The notes under the pieces: generated by a model
Databases searched by the model: none
The model's input: only the letters and a program-made list of their open reading frames with translations
Told to the model about the DNA's origin: nothing
NCBI GenBank assembly: GCA_963975245.1
Contig: CAXBFJ010000004.1
Location: 124,001 to 188,000, forward strand
Source: Panacagrimonas sp963975245
GTDB lineage: Bacteria > Pseudomonadota > Gammaproteobacteria > Nevskiales > Nevskiaceae
Reading direction: 5' to 3'
DNA length: 64,000 nt
Part shown: in pieces, positions 1 to 12,979 of the stretch
Position numbering within the stretch: position 1 is the first letter of the stretch
Layout of the letters: the number at the start of each line of letters is the position of its first letter
Program-made: the position numbers and the translations under genes

Positions 1-201
1 CTCTGGTTGGTCTCTCAGGAACTGAATCAAATCGAGGATCGAAGATCGACTCCCCGCAATCGTGCCGTTGATGCCTTCGCTGGCCAATAAAAGCGTCCCG
101 CAGAGATCGAGCGCCTCACACTGCGCTTCGAGCACTGGCTGAAACGCCCGATATCGCTCGAACGAAGCAAAGTGGTAAAGCGCAGCGACGGTGAAGTTCA
201 T
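1..201 (-). CDS. trhO: tRNA uridine(34) hydroxylase TrhO, N-terminal part (runs off the window)
   Basis: The first 67 codons are present, starting at an ATG whose complement ends at 201; the rest lies beyond the left edge. The translation begins MNFTVAALYHFASF and contains LCGTLLLASEGINGTIAG, the characteristic N-terminal signature of the TrhO/YceA rhodanese-related family. These enzymes hydroxylate uridine 34 of certain tRNAs to 5-hydroxyuridine. The catalytic rhodanese cysteine lies further on and cannot be seen. Identification rests on this N-terminal signature. Confidence 0.85.
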   Translation of the reverse strand, partial: MNFTVAALYHFASFERYRAFQPVLEAQCEALDLCGTLLLASEGINGTIAGSRSSILDLIQFLRDQPE

Positions 202-425
202 ACTCGCCTCACTCCGCACTATGAACAGCAGCAACCAGCCCCAAGGCGTTGCGTCTTAGAAGTTGCGATAAGAGCACTGTTGTCTCGATGCATTATCAGT
301 GTGGGCTAGAAATGGTCTCATGCCTGACCAGCTTATCGGCATGCACTACGAGTTGGTTCAGCCCGCGACGCTGACGAAGGCCTTGAGAAAATTGACCTAG
401 GCCTAAGCCCGGCGAAACAACGGGA

Positions 426-449
426 CCCAACCGAATAACTCCGGTTGGG
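426..449 (-). terminator. Stem-loop downstream of tRNA-Arg
   Basis: A perfect 8-bp inverted repeat (CCCAACCG at 426-433, CGGTTGGG at 442-449) with an 8-nt loop lies just 3' of the tRNA-Arg gene. Read on the minus strand it is followed by only a weak T-rich stretch (TCCCGTTGTTT), so termination is likely but not textbook. Nothing else is seen between 202 and 464. Confidence 0.45.
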
Positions 450-464
450 CCTGACACGCTGATT

Positions 465-541
465 TGGCGCGCCTGAGACGATTCGAACGTCCGACCCCTG
501 CCTTCGGAGGGCAGTACTCTATCCAGCTGAGCTACAGGCGC
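465..541 (-). tRNA. tRNA-Arg (anticodon CCG)
   Basis: The 77-nt cloverleaf on the minus strand has acceptor stem GCGCCTG/CAGGCGC, a D-arm with GCTCAGCTGGATAGAG, anticodon stem CTGCC/GGCAG with loop CTCCGAA (anticodon CCG), a T-loop containing GTTCGAATC, and an encoded 3' CCA. The 3' end lies at 465. It reads CGG arginine codons. It lies 3 bp from the stop codon of the metallo-hydrolase gene, transcribed the same way. Confidence 0.97.
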
Positions 542-544
542 ATT

Positions 545-1540
545 TCACTTTGAGGGGCTTGATTCTAGCTTATTGTGTGGCTTTGCTTTCTCGTCAGCGG
601 ATTTTTTCAGTGCCTCAGGGAACTGCGGCAGGCTCGCCCAGACGCGGCTGTCGTGAGCCGGCACCACGACCAGTTCTGGCATGCGTTTCATCAGCCGGTG
701 CATGTGAACAATGTTCTGTCTGACCTCACTGCCGACAATATCTACCAGCAGGCGCGAGAGCATTGGTCTTTCGGCCGGTATTTCAATCCCCTCCCGCTGC
801 CAGACCAGATCGCCCACAAAGGCGTAGCGCTTGGCGTCTTCAGTGTTGACGAAGACAATCACGCTGCCTGGGGTATGCCCCGGCGCCGGGACAATGACGA
901 TGCTTCCGTCGTCATATAGATTCTGGCTGGTTTCAAAACCCAGGTATGGGCCGTCACGATAATTGATCGGCGTGATGGGCACCCGACCAAAGCTGCGCAT
1001 CAGGTCCATTGCGCTGTTATCACTGTTAATAAATGCGGCCTCTGCCCGCGTGGTCAAAACGCTGGGACCGACGAGATCGGGGATGCCGCTGACGTGGTCC
1101 CAGTGCGCGTGGGTCAGCAGGATCTGGCGAATCTGGCTGATCGGGAATCCGGCATCGGCCAACTGCTGTGCCACCGTACGTCCCTTGCTGTACTGGGTGG
1201 TCGCGCGCAAGATGATTGGCGAGAACTGGGCATGTTGATCGAGGTCAGTGCCAAAACCGGTATCAATCAAAATGTTGCCGCGCGGATGCAGAACCAGAAT
1301 TGCGCCGACAATAAATTCTCGTTCTTCCTTGAAGCTGCCGCCACGATAGGCCAGCGCGGCCCTCGAGTGTATGGCGCCCGTCCTGATCGCGGCGATCCTG
1401 ACGCCATCAACCGGAGCGGAATTCTCGATATCAATGGGGGCAGCGTCATGCCATGTCAGCACCGCGGGCTGGAAACTCAAGTAGAGCAACCCGCCGACAA
1501 GCAGCAGAATTGGAATAAACACCTTGAAGAAGAACTTCAC
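545..1540 (-). CDS. Membrane-anchored MBL-fold metallo-hydrolase (lactonase-like)
   Basis: The protein has about 331 residues. A hydrophobic N-terminal segment (MKFFFKVFIPILLLVGGLLY) should anchor it to the inner membrane, leaving the enzyme domain outside. The metallo-beta-lactamase signature THAHWDH lies near residue 143, followed by PGHTPGS and, near the C-terminus, PAHDS, which together form a two-metal site. The family includes N-acyl homoserine lactonases and other esterases; the substrate here is unknown. I chose the GTG at 1540 because GGAG lies 9 nt upstream; a TTG at 1582 would add 14 residues that spoil the N-terminal anchor. Confidence 0.75.
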   Translation of the reverse strand: MKFFFKVFIPILLLVGGLLYLSFQPAVLTWHDAAPIDIENSAPVDGVRIAAIRTGAIHSRAALAYRGGSFKEEREFIVGAILVLHPRGNILIDTGFGTDLDQHAQFSPIILRATTQYSKGRTVAQQLADAGFPISQIRQILLTHAHWDHVSGIPDLVGPSVLTTRAEAAFINSDNSAMDLMRSFGRVPITPINYRDGPYLGFETSQNLYDDGSIVIVPAPGHTPGSVIVFVNTEDAKRYAFVGDLVWQREGIEIPAERPMLSRLLVDIVGSEVRQNIVHMHRLMKRMPELVVVPAHDSRVWASLPQFPEALKKSADEKAKPHNKLESSPSK

Positions 1541-1705
1541 TGTCGGAATCTCCACATACCCTTGACGCTGCCCGGTGGACAAGCGCTGGCTTCATGATAC
1601 TCGTCAGGCGGGCCAGCCGGGCTCCAGCCAGAGCCTGAACTCTGCAAGCGCTTGAATTAAGCTTGCCTGCTACGGCCCTTTTTCCAGCAAGGAACATACA
1701 CAGCC

Positions 1706-1963
1706 ATGAAATCTAAATTGATCAGCCTGCAGAAAGTTGTGGAGCAATCCATTGAAGATGGCGCGACCACGGTTGAGCAGGTACACAGCTCCATTGCCAG
1801 CATGCCTTTTGACGTGCTGGAGCGTATTGATGCTTTGCAAAAACCCGCCAGCAAGGCGCGCGAGATTCACGATGAGACGGTAGGCAATATCTACGAGACG
1901 ATCCGTTTGTTGAATGATCGTGCGGGGGAGATCGCCCGGAAGCTTCTGGACGCACCGGAATAG
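1706..1963 (+). CDS. Small helical conserved hypothetical protein (85 aa)
   Basis: This is a short, charged, cysteine-free protein predicted to be almost entirely alpha-helical, with heptad-like spacing (KLISLQKVVEQSIEDGATTVEQVHSS; then DVLERIDALQ and IYETIRLLNDRAGEIARKLL). It has no signal peptide or membrane segment. The gene ends 41 bp before the AtoE-type transporter gene on the same strand, so the two may be co-transcribed. Its size and amphipathic character recall phasin-like or scaffold proteins, but I do not recognise the family and assign no function. Confidence 0.7.
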   Translation: MKSKLISLQKVVEQSIEDGATTVEQVHSSIASMPFDVLERIDALQKPASKAREIHDETVGNIYETIRLLNDRAGEIARKLLDAPE

Positions 1964-2004
1964 CGCAAGCCGCCTGCATTTATAACCAAAAAGGGGAGTC
2001 AGGG

Positions 2005-3348
2005 GTGCTCAAGCAAGTTTCGAAACGCTTCCGCTGGGCGGTGGAAAAAGTAGTGCCGGACACCATCATACTCACCGTACTGCTGACTTTCGTCACGGTG
2101 ATCATGGGCGTCATTATCGCCAAGCAGACGCCGATGCAGATGGTTGGACACTGGTACGGCGGCTTCTGGAATTTCCTGTCATTTGCCATGCAGATGACCA
2201 TGATCTTGCTCACGGGATATTGCCTGGCCATGGCGCCCGCGGTACAGAGGCTGATGTCGCGCATCGCCTCCATTCCCAAGACACCGCTGTCTGCAGTCAC
2301 CATGACCGCGTTGGTTTCGGCGGCTGCGTGCTGGGTCAGCTGGGGATTTGGCCTGGTGCTGGGGCCCATCTTTGCGCGCGAAATTGCCAAGCGCGTACAA
2401 GTGGACTACCCGCTGTTGATCGCTGCGGCGTACAGCGCAGCCATTGCAGCGCTGACCGCCGGCCTGACAATCACCGCCCCCATCACAGTCAATACGCCGG
2501 GGCATGCTCTGGAAGCACAGATCGGATTGATCCCGCTGAGTCAGACCATCTTCGGGCCCACCCTGCTGATTACGGCATTTCTGGCGGTGGCCGGTGTGAT
2601 TTGGGCGTTCCGACAGATGCTGCCAGACGACAAGGACGCCATCATCGTAAAGCCGGAAGATCTGGCCAAGCTCGATGCTCCCATGCCGGAGCCACCAAGC
2701 GCCGATGCCAACTTTGCAGAGAAGCTCAACCACAGCCGAATCCTGAATTACACGCTGGTATTGGGTGGCGCAGCCTGGATTGTTCAGTGGTTTGCCACGC
2801 AGGGCTTTGACCTCAATCTCAATATCCTGAACTTCATATTCCTGATTGTGGGTCTGGCCTTGCACGGCAGCTTGCAGCGTTACGCGGAGTGCTTTGCCAA
2901 CGGCGCGCGGGCGGCTTCCGGGATCATCCTCCAGTTTCCTTTCTACGCAGGCATCCTGGGCATGATGGCGGGTTCCGGCTTGGTCATTATCATTGCGCAA
3001 TGGATGGTATCGGTGGCAACGCCCTACACCTTCGGGTTCCTGGCCATGCTCTCAGCTGGCCTGGTAAATATTTTCATTCCCTCGGCCGGCGGCCAATGGC
3101 TGATTCAGGGGCCGGTCCTGATTGAGGCTGCCAAGGAGCTGGGCGTTTCACCGGCGGTGGCGGTCAACGGGTTCACCATTGGCGATATGTGGACAAACTT
3201 CCTGCAGCCATTCTTCGCACTGCCGGCGCTTGGCATCTCAGGTCTGGGCCTGAAAGATATCTGGGGTTATTGCCTGGTAATTCTGGTCTTGTTTGGTCTG
3301 GCAGGTTGCGTTGGAACGCTTCTGGTGCCGCTGGTCTTTGGCAGCTAG
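2005..3348 (+). CDS. AtoE-type short-chain fatty acid transporter (TIGR00366 family)
   Basis: A 447-residue polytopic inner-membrane protein with about 11-12 hydrophobic segments. Motifs match the AtoE/short-chain fatty acid transporter family: VEKVVPDTIILTVLLTF at the N-terminus, WYGGFWNFLSFAMQMTMI, SWGFGLVLGPIFAREIAKR, and FIPSAGGQWLIQGP near residue 350. Family members import butyrate and related acids. It starts at a GTG with a strong AAGGGGAG Shine-Dalgarno at 1991-1998. No acyl-CoA transferase or thiolase gene lies next to it, so the substrate is inferred from family only. Confidence 0.85.
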   Translation: MLKQVSKRFRWAVEKVVPDTIILTVLLTFVTVIMGVIIAKQTPMQMVGHWYGGFWNFLSFAMQMTMILLTGYCLAMAPAVQRLMSRIASIPKTPLSAVTMTALVSAAACWVSWGFGLVLGPIFAREIAKRVQVDYPLLIAAAYSAAIAALTAGLTITAPITVNTPGHALEAQIGLIPLSQTIFGPTLLITAFLAVAGVIWAFRQMLPDDKDAIIVKPEDLAKLDAPMPEPPSADANFAEKLNHSRILNYTLVLGGAAWIVQWFATQGFDLNLNILNFIFLIVGLALHGSLQRYAECFANGARAASGIILQFPFYAGILGMMAGSGLVIIIAQWMVSVATPYTFGFLAMLSAGLVNIFIPSAGGQWLIQGPVLIEAAKELGVSPAVAVNGFTIGDMWTNFLQPFFALPALGISGLGLKDIWGYCLVILVLFGLAGCVGTLLVPLVFGS

Positions 3349-3370
3349 CAATAGATAGAAAACCGGGCTC

Positions 3371-4516
3371 CTAGGGCGTTGTCTGCGTCAGCTTGAGCGC
3401 CAAACCCGCTTGCGCATCTTCATCAATCTGGCGGGCGTCCTGTGGCCCGGTGACCAGGCCAAAGTGCCCCCACCAGTCAAAGTAGGTCCAGGCCATGTTG
3501 CGCTCTTCAAACAGTGAGCGTGCGTCGTTGAGCCAGGCCCTTCGGGAGGCGGACGGCGCCACGTCGCGCAGCACCCCAAACTCGCTGCACCAGACCGGAA
3601 GATTGTGACGCTTTGACCAATCGGCAGCCTGGTCGATGAACTCGGCCAGCTTCTTCTTGTTCCATTCCTGTTGCCCGTACCAGGCAATGTGCTCGCGAGC
3701 GAGCGGTGTCAGCTTCTCTACAACAGGCTCCACGTTTTCAGGCGTGGATGGATACGGAATATTGTGAAACACCATCCACATGTGCCAGCCCCATCCGGCA
3801 CCTTGATGGGTGAAGTTATGCGGCTCGTAAAAATGGAAGCTGTAGATGACCCCGCGCACATCCAAGGGGGCCATGTTGACCAGATCGTCAATGTCGGAAT
3901 AATGCGCGCCGCCGACGGCCACGATGCGTTCAGGGCTGATTTCACGCACTGCTTCAATTAGCTTTTTCTGGATGACCCGCACCCGTGCCACATCTTCGAT
4001 TTCGGGTTCGTTCAGGACCTCGAAGAGCAGCCGGTCATGGGCAACCGTCTTGAACTGACTCGCGGTCTGTCGCCAGATATCAGCTACAAGCTCGACAACG
4101 CTGTCGTCTTCGCCCATCTGCAGCTTGTGTTCCTTGGAAGGCTGCATGGCCAGCACAACCAGCAAGCCTTCATTGAGCGCCTGCGTGATTCCTTCTTCGA
4201 GATAGCGCGGATGAGCGCCATTGAGCTGCAGCCATTCGGCGTCTACCAGCAGCCTGACATGTCGAATACCCATTCGACGCATCAGCGAAAAATCGTTTGT
4301 GGTGGGCCAGCCGGGCTGTTGTGTCGCATCCGTGCGATGCGTAAACCAGGTGGAGACGTTCACGCCTCGGGCAAGATCAGACTTCACCGAAGCCGGAATT
4401 TGCGACCAGACACCATCGGCATTCCTGGCTTGTGCCGACAGCACGCCGCCCTCACGCTCACCACAAGCGCTCAGCAGGCCAGCGGCCATCAGCAGTGCCA
4501 AGGCATAGCGCAACAT
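3371..4516 (-). CDS. Glycoside hydrolase family 5 (cellulase-like) lipoprotein
   Basis: A 381-residue lipoprotein. Its signal peptide (MLRYALALLMAAGLLSAC) ends in a lipobox with Cys18. The GH5 hallmarks are present: FEVLNEPE with the acid/base glutamate near residue 170, YSFHFYEP with the conserved His/Tyr, and WCSEFGV with the nucleophile glutamate near residue 312. GH5 enzymes cleave beta-1,4 (or 1,3) glucans and mannans; the exact polysaccharide is not predictable. I chose the ATG at 4516 because it gives a normal lipoprotein signal; an ATG at 4537 is possible, and longer forms would run into gltD. It is convergent with the transporter and 73 bp downstream of gltD. Confidence 0.82.
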   Translation of the reverse strand: MLRYALALLMAAGLLSACGEREGGVLSAQARNADGVWSQIPASVKSDLARGVNVSTWFTHRTDATQQPGWPTTNDFSLMRRMGIRHVRLLVDAEWLQLNGAHPRYLEEGITQALNEGLLVVLAMQPSKEHKLQMGEDDSVVELVADIWRQTASQFKTVAHDRLLFEVLNEPEIEDVARVRVIQKKLIEAVREISPERIVAVGGAHYSDIDDLVNMAPLDVRGVIYSFHFYEPHNFTHQGAGWGWHMWMVFHNIPYPSTPENVEPVVEKLTPLAREHIAWYGQQEWNKKKLAEFIDQAADWSKRHNLPVWCSEFGVLRDVAPSASRRAWLNDARSLFEERNMAWTYFDWWGHFGLVTGPQDARQIDEDAQAGLALKLTQTTP

Positions 4517-4589
4517 CGGAATCAACGGCGCCTCCATAGTCCTCGCGGCGCTGATGCGCCGCGTTGCAATCAGTGGAGGCCGCAGTCTA

Positions 4590-6053
4590 TCAGCGCGGCA
4601 ACTCGGACTCGCCCATGAGGAATTCATCCACCTCACGTGCCGCCTGACGGCCTTCGCGAATGGCCCAGACCACAAGTGACTGGCCGCGACGGGTATCACC
4701 TGCGGCAAAAACCTTGTCCACTGAGGTCTTGTAGCAACCCTCACCATCGGTGGTGGCCTTGGCATTGCCACGGGCATCCTTCTCGATGCCGAATGCCTCG
4801 ATGAGCTGCGGCGCAGGATGCAGGAAGCCCATGGCCAGCAGGACGAGGTCGGCCTTCATCTCGAACTCGGAATCCGGCACTTCCGTCATCTTGCCGTCTT
4901 TCCATTCCACTCTTGCCGCGATGAGTTTTTCGACCTTGCCGTTCTTGCCTTCGAAACGCTTGGTGGCTACTGCCCAATCACGCTCGCAGCCTTCTTCGTG
5001 TGATGAGGAGGTACGCAGCTTGATCGGCCAGTAGGGCCACACCAAGGGCTTGTTCTCCTGCTCCGGCGGCTGCGGCATGAGTTCAAATTGGGTCACGCTG
5101 GCAGCGCCGTGGCGATTGCTGGTGCCCACACAATCTGAGCCCGTGTCGCCACCGCCGATGACCACAACGTGTTTGCCTTTGGCGCGAATCTGGTCGGGAA
5201 CCTTGTCGCCGGCATCCACCTTGTTTTGTTGTGGCAAAAACTCCATCGCAAAGTAAATGCCTTCCAGCTCACGCCCCGGAACTGGCAAATCCCGGCCCTG
5301 CTCGGAGCCTGCGGTGAGCAGGACGGCATCAAAGCTCTTGAGCAGTTTCTCAGGTGCGATGGTTTCCTTTGCCCAGTTGGTGATTTTCTCCAGAGGCTCC
5401 TTGCCGATGAAGACGCTGGTCTTGAAGGTGACACCTTCGGCAACCATCTGCTCGACGCGGCGATCAACAAATTGCTTGTCCAGCTTGAAGCCAGGAATGC
5501 CATAGCGCAGCAAACCGCCGACCCGGTCATTCTTTTCGAAAACCGTGACCGCGTGACCCGCGCGTGCGAGCTGTTGTGCAGCGGCTAGGCCAGCAGGGCC
5601 CGAGCCGACAACGGCAATCTTCTTGCCCGTTTTCTTGGTAGCGGGCTGGGGCTGAATCCAGCCGTTTTCCCAACCCTTTTCAACGATGAACAGTTCGATG
5701 GACTTGATGCCCACCGGATCACGATTCACGTTGAGCGTGCAGGCGGCCTCACAGGGTGCGGGGCAGACGCGGCCCGTGAACTCCGGGAAATTGTTGGTGG
5801 AATGCAGGGTGTCCAGCGCGTTCTGATAATCCTGCGTGTACACCAGATCATTCCAATCCGGAATGATGTTGTTGACCGGGCAGCCCGTCATGCAGAACGG
5901 GGTGCCGCAATTCATGCAGCGCGCTGCCTGCGTGGTCGCCGCATCATTTTCCAGAACCAGCAGGAATTCCTTGTTGTTCTTCAACCGTCCCTGCACCGGA
6001 AGATAGCGATCCGGCTGACGGTCGAATTCTTTGAAACCTGTGATCTTGCCCAT
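4590..6053 (-). CDS. gltD: Glutamate synthase [NADPH] small (beta) subunit
   Basis: This 487-residue subunit passes electrons from NADPH through FAD and Fe-S clusters to the large subunit. The N-terminal cluster cysteines are Cys46, 49, 54, 58 (CMNCGTPFCMTGC) and Cys97, 101, 105 (CPAPCEAAC). The FAD-binding GSGPAGLAAA starts near residue 150, and the NADPH-binding GGGDTGSDC lies near residue 300. The length is normal. It sits 109 bp downstream of gltB on the same strand, the usual gltBD operon, and forms the NADPH-GOGAT ammonia assimilation enzyme. Confidence 0.97.
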   Translation of the reverse strand: MGKITGFKEFDRQPDRYLPVQGRLKNNKEFLLVLENDAATTQAARCMNCGTPFCMTGCPVNNIIPDWNDLVYTQDYQNALDTLHSTNNFPEFTGRVCPAPCEAACTLNVNRDPVGIKSIELFIVEKGWENGWIQPQPATKKTGKKIAVVGSGPAGLAAAQQLARAGHAVTVFEKNDRVGGLLRYGIPGFKLDKQFVDRRVEQMVAEGVTFKTSVFIGKEPLEKITNWAKETIAPEKLLKSFDAVLLTAGSEQGRDLPVPGRELEGIYFAMEFLPQQNKVDAGDKVPDQIRAKGKHVVVIGGGDTGSDCVGTSNRHGAASVTQFELMPQPPEQENKPLVWPYWPIKLRTSSSHEEGCERDWAVATKRFEGKNGKVEKLIAARVEWKDGKMTEVPDSEFEMKADLVLLAMGFLHPAPQLIEAFGIEKDARGNAKATTDGEGCYKTSVDKVFAAGDTRRGQSLVVWAIREGRQAAREVDEFLMGESELPR

Positions 6054-6162
6054 GTCTTGTTCCTTGTAACGCTGCCCCCGGTTCTGTTCCCGGGGGCGGT
6101 CAAATCAAACAATAAGTGGCGACATCTTCAGAATGCGCCACCGGTTTGTGCTGTCGCCAAGT

Positions 6163-10872
<4,710 letters not shown>

Positions 10873-10950
10873 AGGAAAAGCTCACTCAAATAGTGCGGGC
10901 GGAGGAGGATAGGGCACCGCAACATTGATGCCAAGACCTGATAAATGGGG

Positions 10951-11004
10951 TCTGTCCCTAAATAACGAAAACAGCAAGAAGAATCAGATTAAATGAGGGA
11001 CAGA
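10951..11004. repeat. 9-bp inverted repeat next to the RAYT-like gene
   Basis: TCTGTCCCT at 10951-10959 and its exact complement AGGGACAGA at 10996-11004 face each other across 36 bp in the gltB upstream gap. The left arm lies in the wider motif AAATGGGGTCTGTCCCTAAAT-like context, which resembles the short palindromic elements often found beside REP-associated tyrosine transposases. It lies 90 bp beyond the stop codon of the RAYT-like gene, so it may be a remnant of its target element, or a regulatory site for gltB. Confidence 0.5.
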
Positions 11005-11093
11005 TCATCACACGAACCAGCATTCAGGTTTGGGCAGCGTCCTCCCGCTGCGGTGCGCCTCAATCAGAAATTGATCCGTACGCTTGGCGAACC

Positions 11094-11822
11094 CTAGACC
11101 TTGGGCGAACCCGCACCTGACTCACTCAGCACTGCGGAGGAACCCCGGGGCCGACCTGGCCTGGCGGCACGTACGCGCCGTTGAGTATGCTGCTGAATTT
11201 CCGCAAGAAAATCGTCGTCACCCAAGGCCCAGCTCTTGTTTGCACAGTTGTCGATGGCGGCGCACTGGCTGGATGTCAGCCCTTGCTGAATGAGCGCCTG
11301 ATACCGCGCCTGGCGCGCAAAGGGGGTATTGCCCAATGCCCAGTAGCCAGCATGTGGCGTAAGAATGGGGTCGTGCCGGACGCCCAGATAATGTTGCGTA
11401 CTCGACCAGGAATACGCCTCTGCTGGGGCGGCGAGGCCCGCATGCTGAGCCGCAAGGTCGATATAAGTCATGCAGGCCAGGAGGTAAGCCTCGGGCTCGA
11501 GGACCGCCGCGCGGTAGCGACCTTCCCACAGCGTGCCCCGCCTTTGGTGGCGTCGGTTGAAAGCCGGGACGTACATGCGGCTGACACTCTGCATGAATCG
11601 GGACAACGATGCCTGCGCGCGGGGCGTCAGGAGCAATTGCATCTCACCGGGCAGCAACGTGTAGGCGTGGACGGCAATCTCGTGCTGGCGGGCCTGCTGG
11701 CCGATGATGCTGAGCATGTCGAGATAGTCTGCTTGCTCAGCGAAAGCGGGCTGTGTTGTCAGCGCGCGCTGCACAACAAGGTGCGGCAGACCCGGGATGC
11801 TCAACCTGGGCAGGCGGGCCAC
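11094..11822 (-). CDS. REP-associated tyrosine transposase (RAYT/Y1_Tnp) homologue lacking the HUH motif
   Basis: A 242-residue protein with the RAYT framework: MARLPRLSIPGLPHLVVQRA at the N-terminus, FNRRHQRRGTLWEGRYRA at residues 88-105, and EAYLLACMTYIDL around Tyr120. In active relatives the second strand reads roughly MPNHVHLLL and supplies the two metal-binding histidines; here residues 58-65 read PGEMQLLL, so both histidines are lost. The protein is otherwise intact and the reading frame is clean, which argues for a retained non-transposase role. It sits 6 bp from dgt, on the same strand, between dgt and gltB. A 70-residue C-terminal extension, rich in Arg, Gly and Ser at its end, follows the core. 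Confidence 0.78.
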   Translation of the reverse strand: MARLPRLSIPGLPHLVVQRALTTQPAFAEQADYLDMLSIIGQQARQHEIAVHAYTLLPGEMQLLLTPRAQASLSRFMQSVSRMYVPAFNRRHQRRGTLWEGRYRAAVLEPEAYLLACMTYIDLAAQHAGLAAPAEAYSWSSTQHYLGVRHDPILTPHAGYWALGNTPFARQARYQALIQQGLTSSQCAAIDNCANKSWALGDDDFLAEIQQHTQRRVRAARPGRPRGSSAVLSESGAGSPKV

Positions 11823-11828
11823 GGGAGA

Positions 11829-12974
11829 TCAGTGCAGGCGGCGCAGGTCGAACAGACGTTCATGCTCGTCCAGCGCGTAGCGGTCCGTCATACCGGCAAT
11901 GTAGTCGGCAACAGCCCGTGCGCGCCCTGCTTCGCCCACGCGCTGCTCCATGCGCTGCGCTTCCTGGTGAAACTCCGGCGGCATCAGCTTAGGATCGGAG
12001 AAGAGTGCTTCGTAGAGATTGCGCACCACGGTTCGGGCCTTGCTCATGACCCGATAGACCTGGTGATGCATATACATGGACTCTCGCAGAAAACGCTTGA
12101 GCTGAACGTTTTCCTCCTTCACGGCATCGCTGTATCCGACAAGAGGACCCGGCTGCGAGCGCACATCGTCAATGCTGCCTAGGTTCGCGACTTCAATTCG
12201 GCGCTGACTCGCCTGGATCAGGTCGGTCGTCAGGGTATTGATGATGCGCCGAATGGTTTCGTGCCGTTCCTGCTTGACGGACATGCCCGCATGCGCCGCC
12301 CGCGCAGCATCGTGGTGGCGGGCGAATATCGGCACACCGCGCATCTGCTCAATATTCAGCAGCCCGGCGCGCAGGCCGTCGTCGATGTCGTGATTGTTGT
12401 AGGCAATCTCGTCGGCGAGATTTGCGACTTGCGCCTCGAGTCCGGGCTGCGTGCGATTCAGAAAGCGCTCGCCAATATCGCCCAATTGCTCGGCATTACG
12501 TCTGGAGCAGTGTTTCAGAATGCCTTCGCGCGTTTCAAAGCAGAGGTTGAGGCCGCGAAAGCTCGCGTACTTGTCTTCAAGTTGATCCACCACGCGCAAG
12601 GACTGCAGGTTATGTTCAAACCCACCGTGGTCCTTCATGCATTCATTGAGCGCATCCTGTCCCGCATGACCGAATGGCGTGTGCCCGAGGTCGTGTGCCA
12701 GTGAGATGGTTTCGCAGAGATCTTCGTTCAGGCGGAGCGTGCGGGCAACACTGCGCGCAATCTGCGCCACTTCCAGCGAATGTGTGAGCCGGGTGCGGAA
12801 GAGGTCTCCCTCATGATTAACGAAGACCTGGGTCTTGTACTCGAGCCGACGAAATGCGGCGCTATGGACGATGCGGTCGCGGTCGCGTTGATACTCAGTG
12901 CGCAGGCCGGGCGCCGGTTCCTCATACCTCCGGCCTCGACTCTTCTCAGGGTCTGCGGCGTAGGGCGCAAGCAT
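11829..12974 (-). CDS. dgt: dGTP triphosphohydrolase-like protein (HD domain)
   Basis: This 381-residue HD-superfamily enzyme hydrolyses dNTPs (classically dGTP) to the deoxynucleoside and triphosphate. Visible motifs are DRDRIVHSAAFRRL, TRLTHSLEVAQIAR with metal ligand His65, and AHDLGHTPFGHAG with His94-Asp95. EIAYNNHDIDDGL supplies the later His/Asp ligands. The length suits the shorter dGTPase-like clade rather than the ~500-residue E. coli Dgt. It lies 5 bp downstream of aroB, with the RAYT-like gene 6 bp further on, so it is probably co-transcribed with aroK-aroB. Confidence 0.93.
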   Translation of the reverse strand: MLAPYAADPEKSRGRRYEEPAPGLRTEYQRDRDRIVHSAAFRRLEYKTQVFVNHEGDLFRTRLTHSLEVAQIARSVARTLRLNEDLCETISLAHDLGHTPFGHAGQDALNECMKDHGGFEHNLQSLRVVDQLEDKYASFRGLNLCFETREGILKHCSRRNAEQLGDIGERFLNRTQPGLEAQVANLADEIAYNNHDIDDGLRAGLLNIEQMRGVPIFARHHDAARAAHAGMSVKQERHETIRRIINTLTTDLIQASQRRIEVANLGSIDDVRSQPGPLVGYSDAVKEENVQLKRFLRESMYMHHQVYRVMSKARTVVRNLYEALFSDPKLMPPEFHQEAQRMEQRVGEAGRARAVADYIAGMTDRYALDEHERLFDLRRLH

Positions 12975-12979
12975 CGTGA

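Noticed and set aside
2179..3000. Antisense frame within the AtoE-type gene
   Set aside because: The product is hydrophilic and unrecognisable, while the plus strand encodes a clean transporter with a strong ribosome-binding site.
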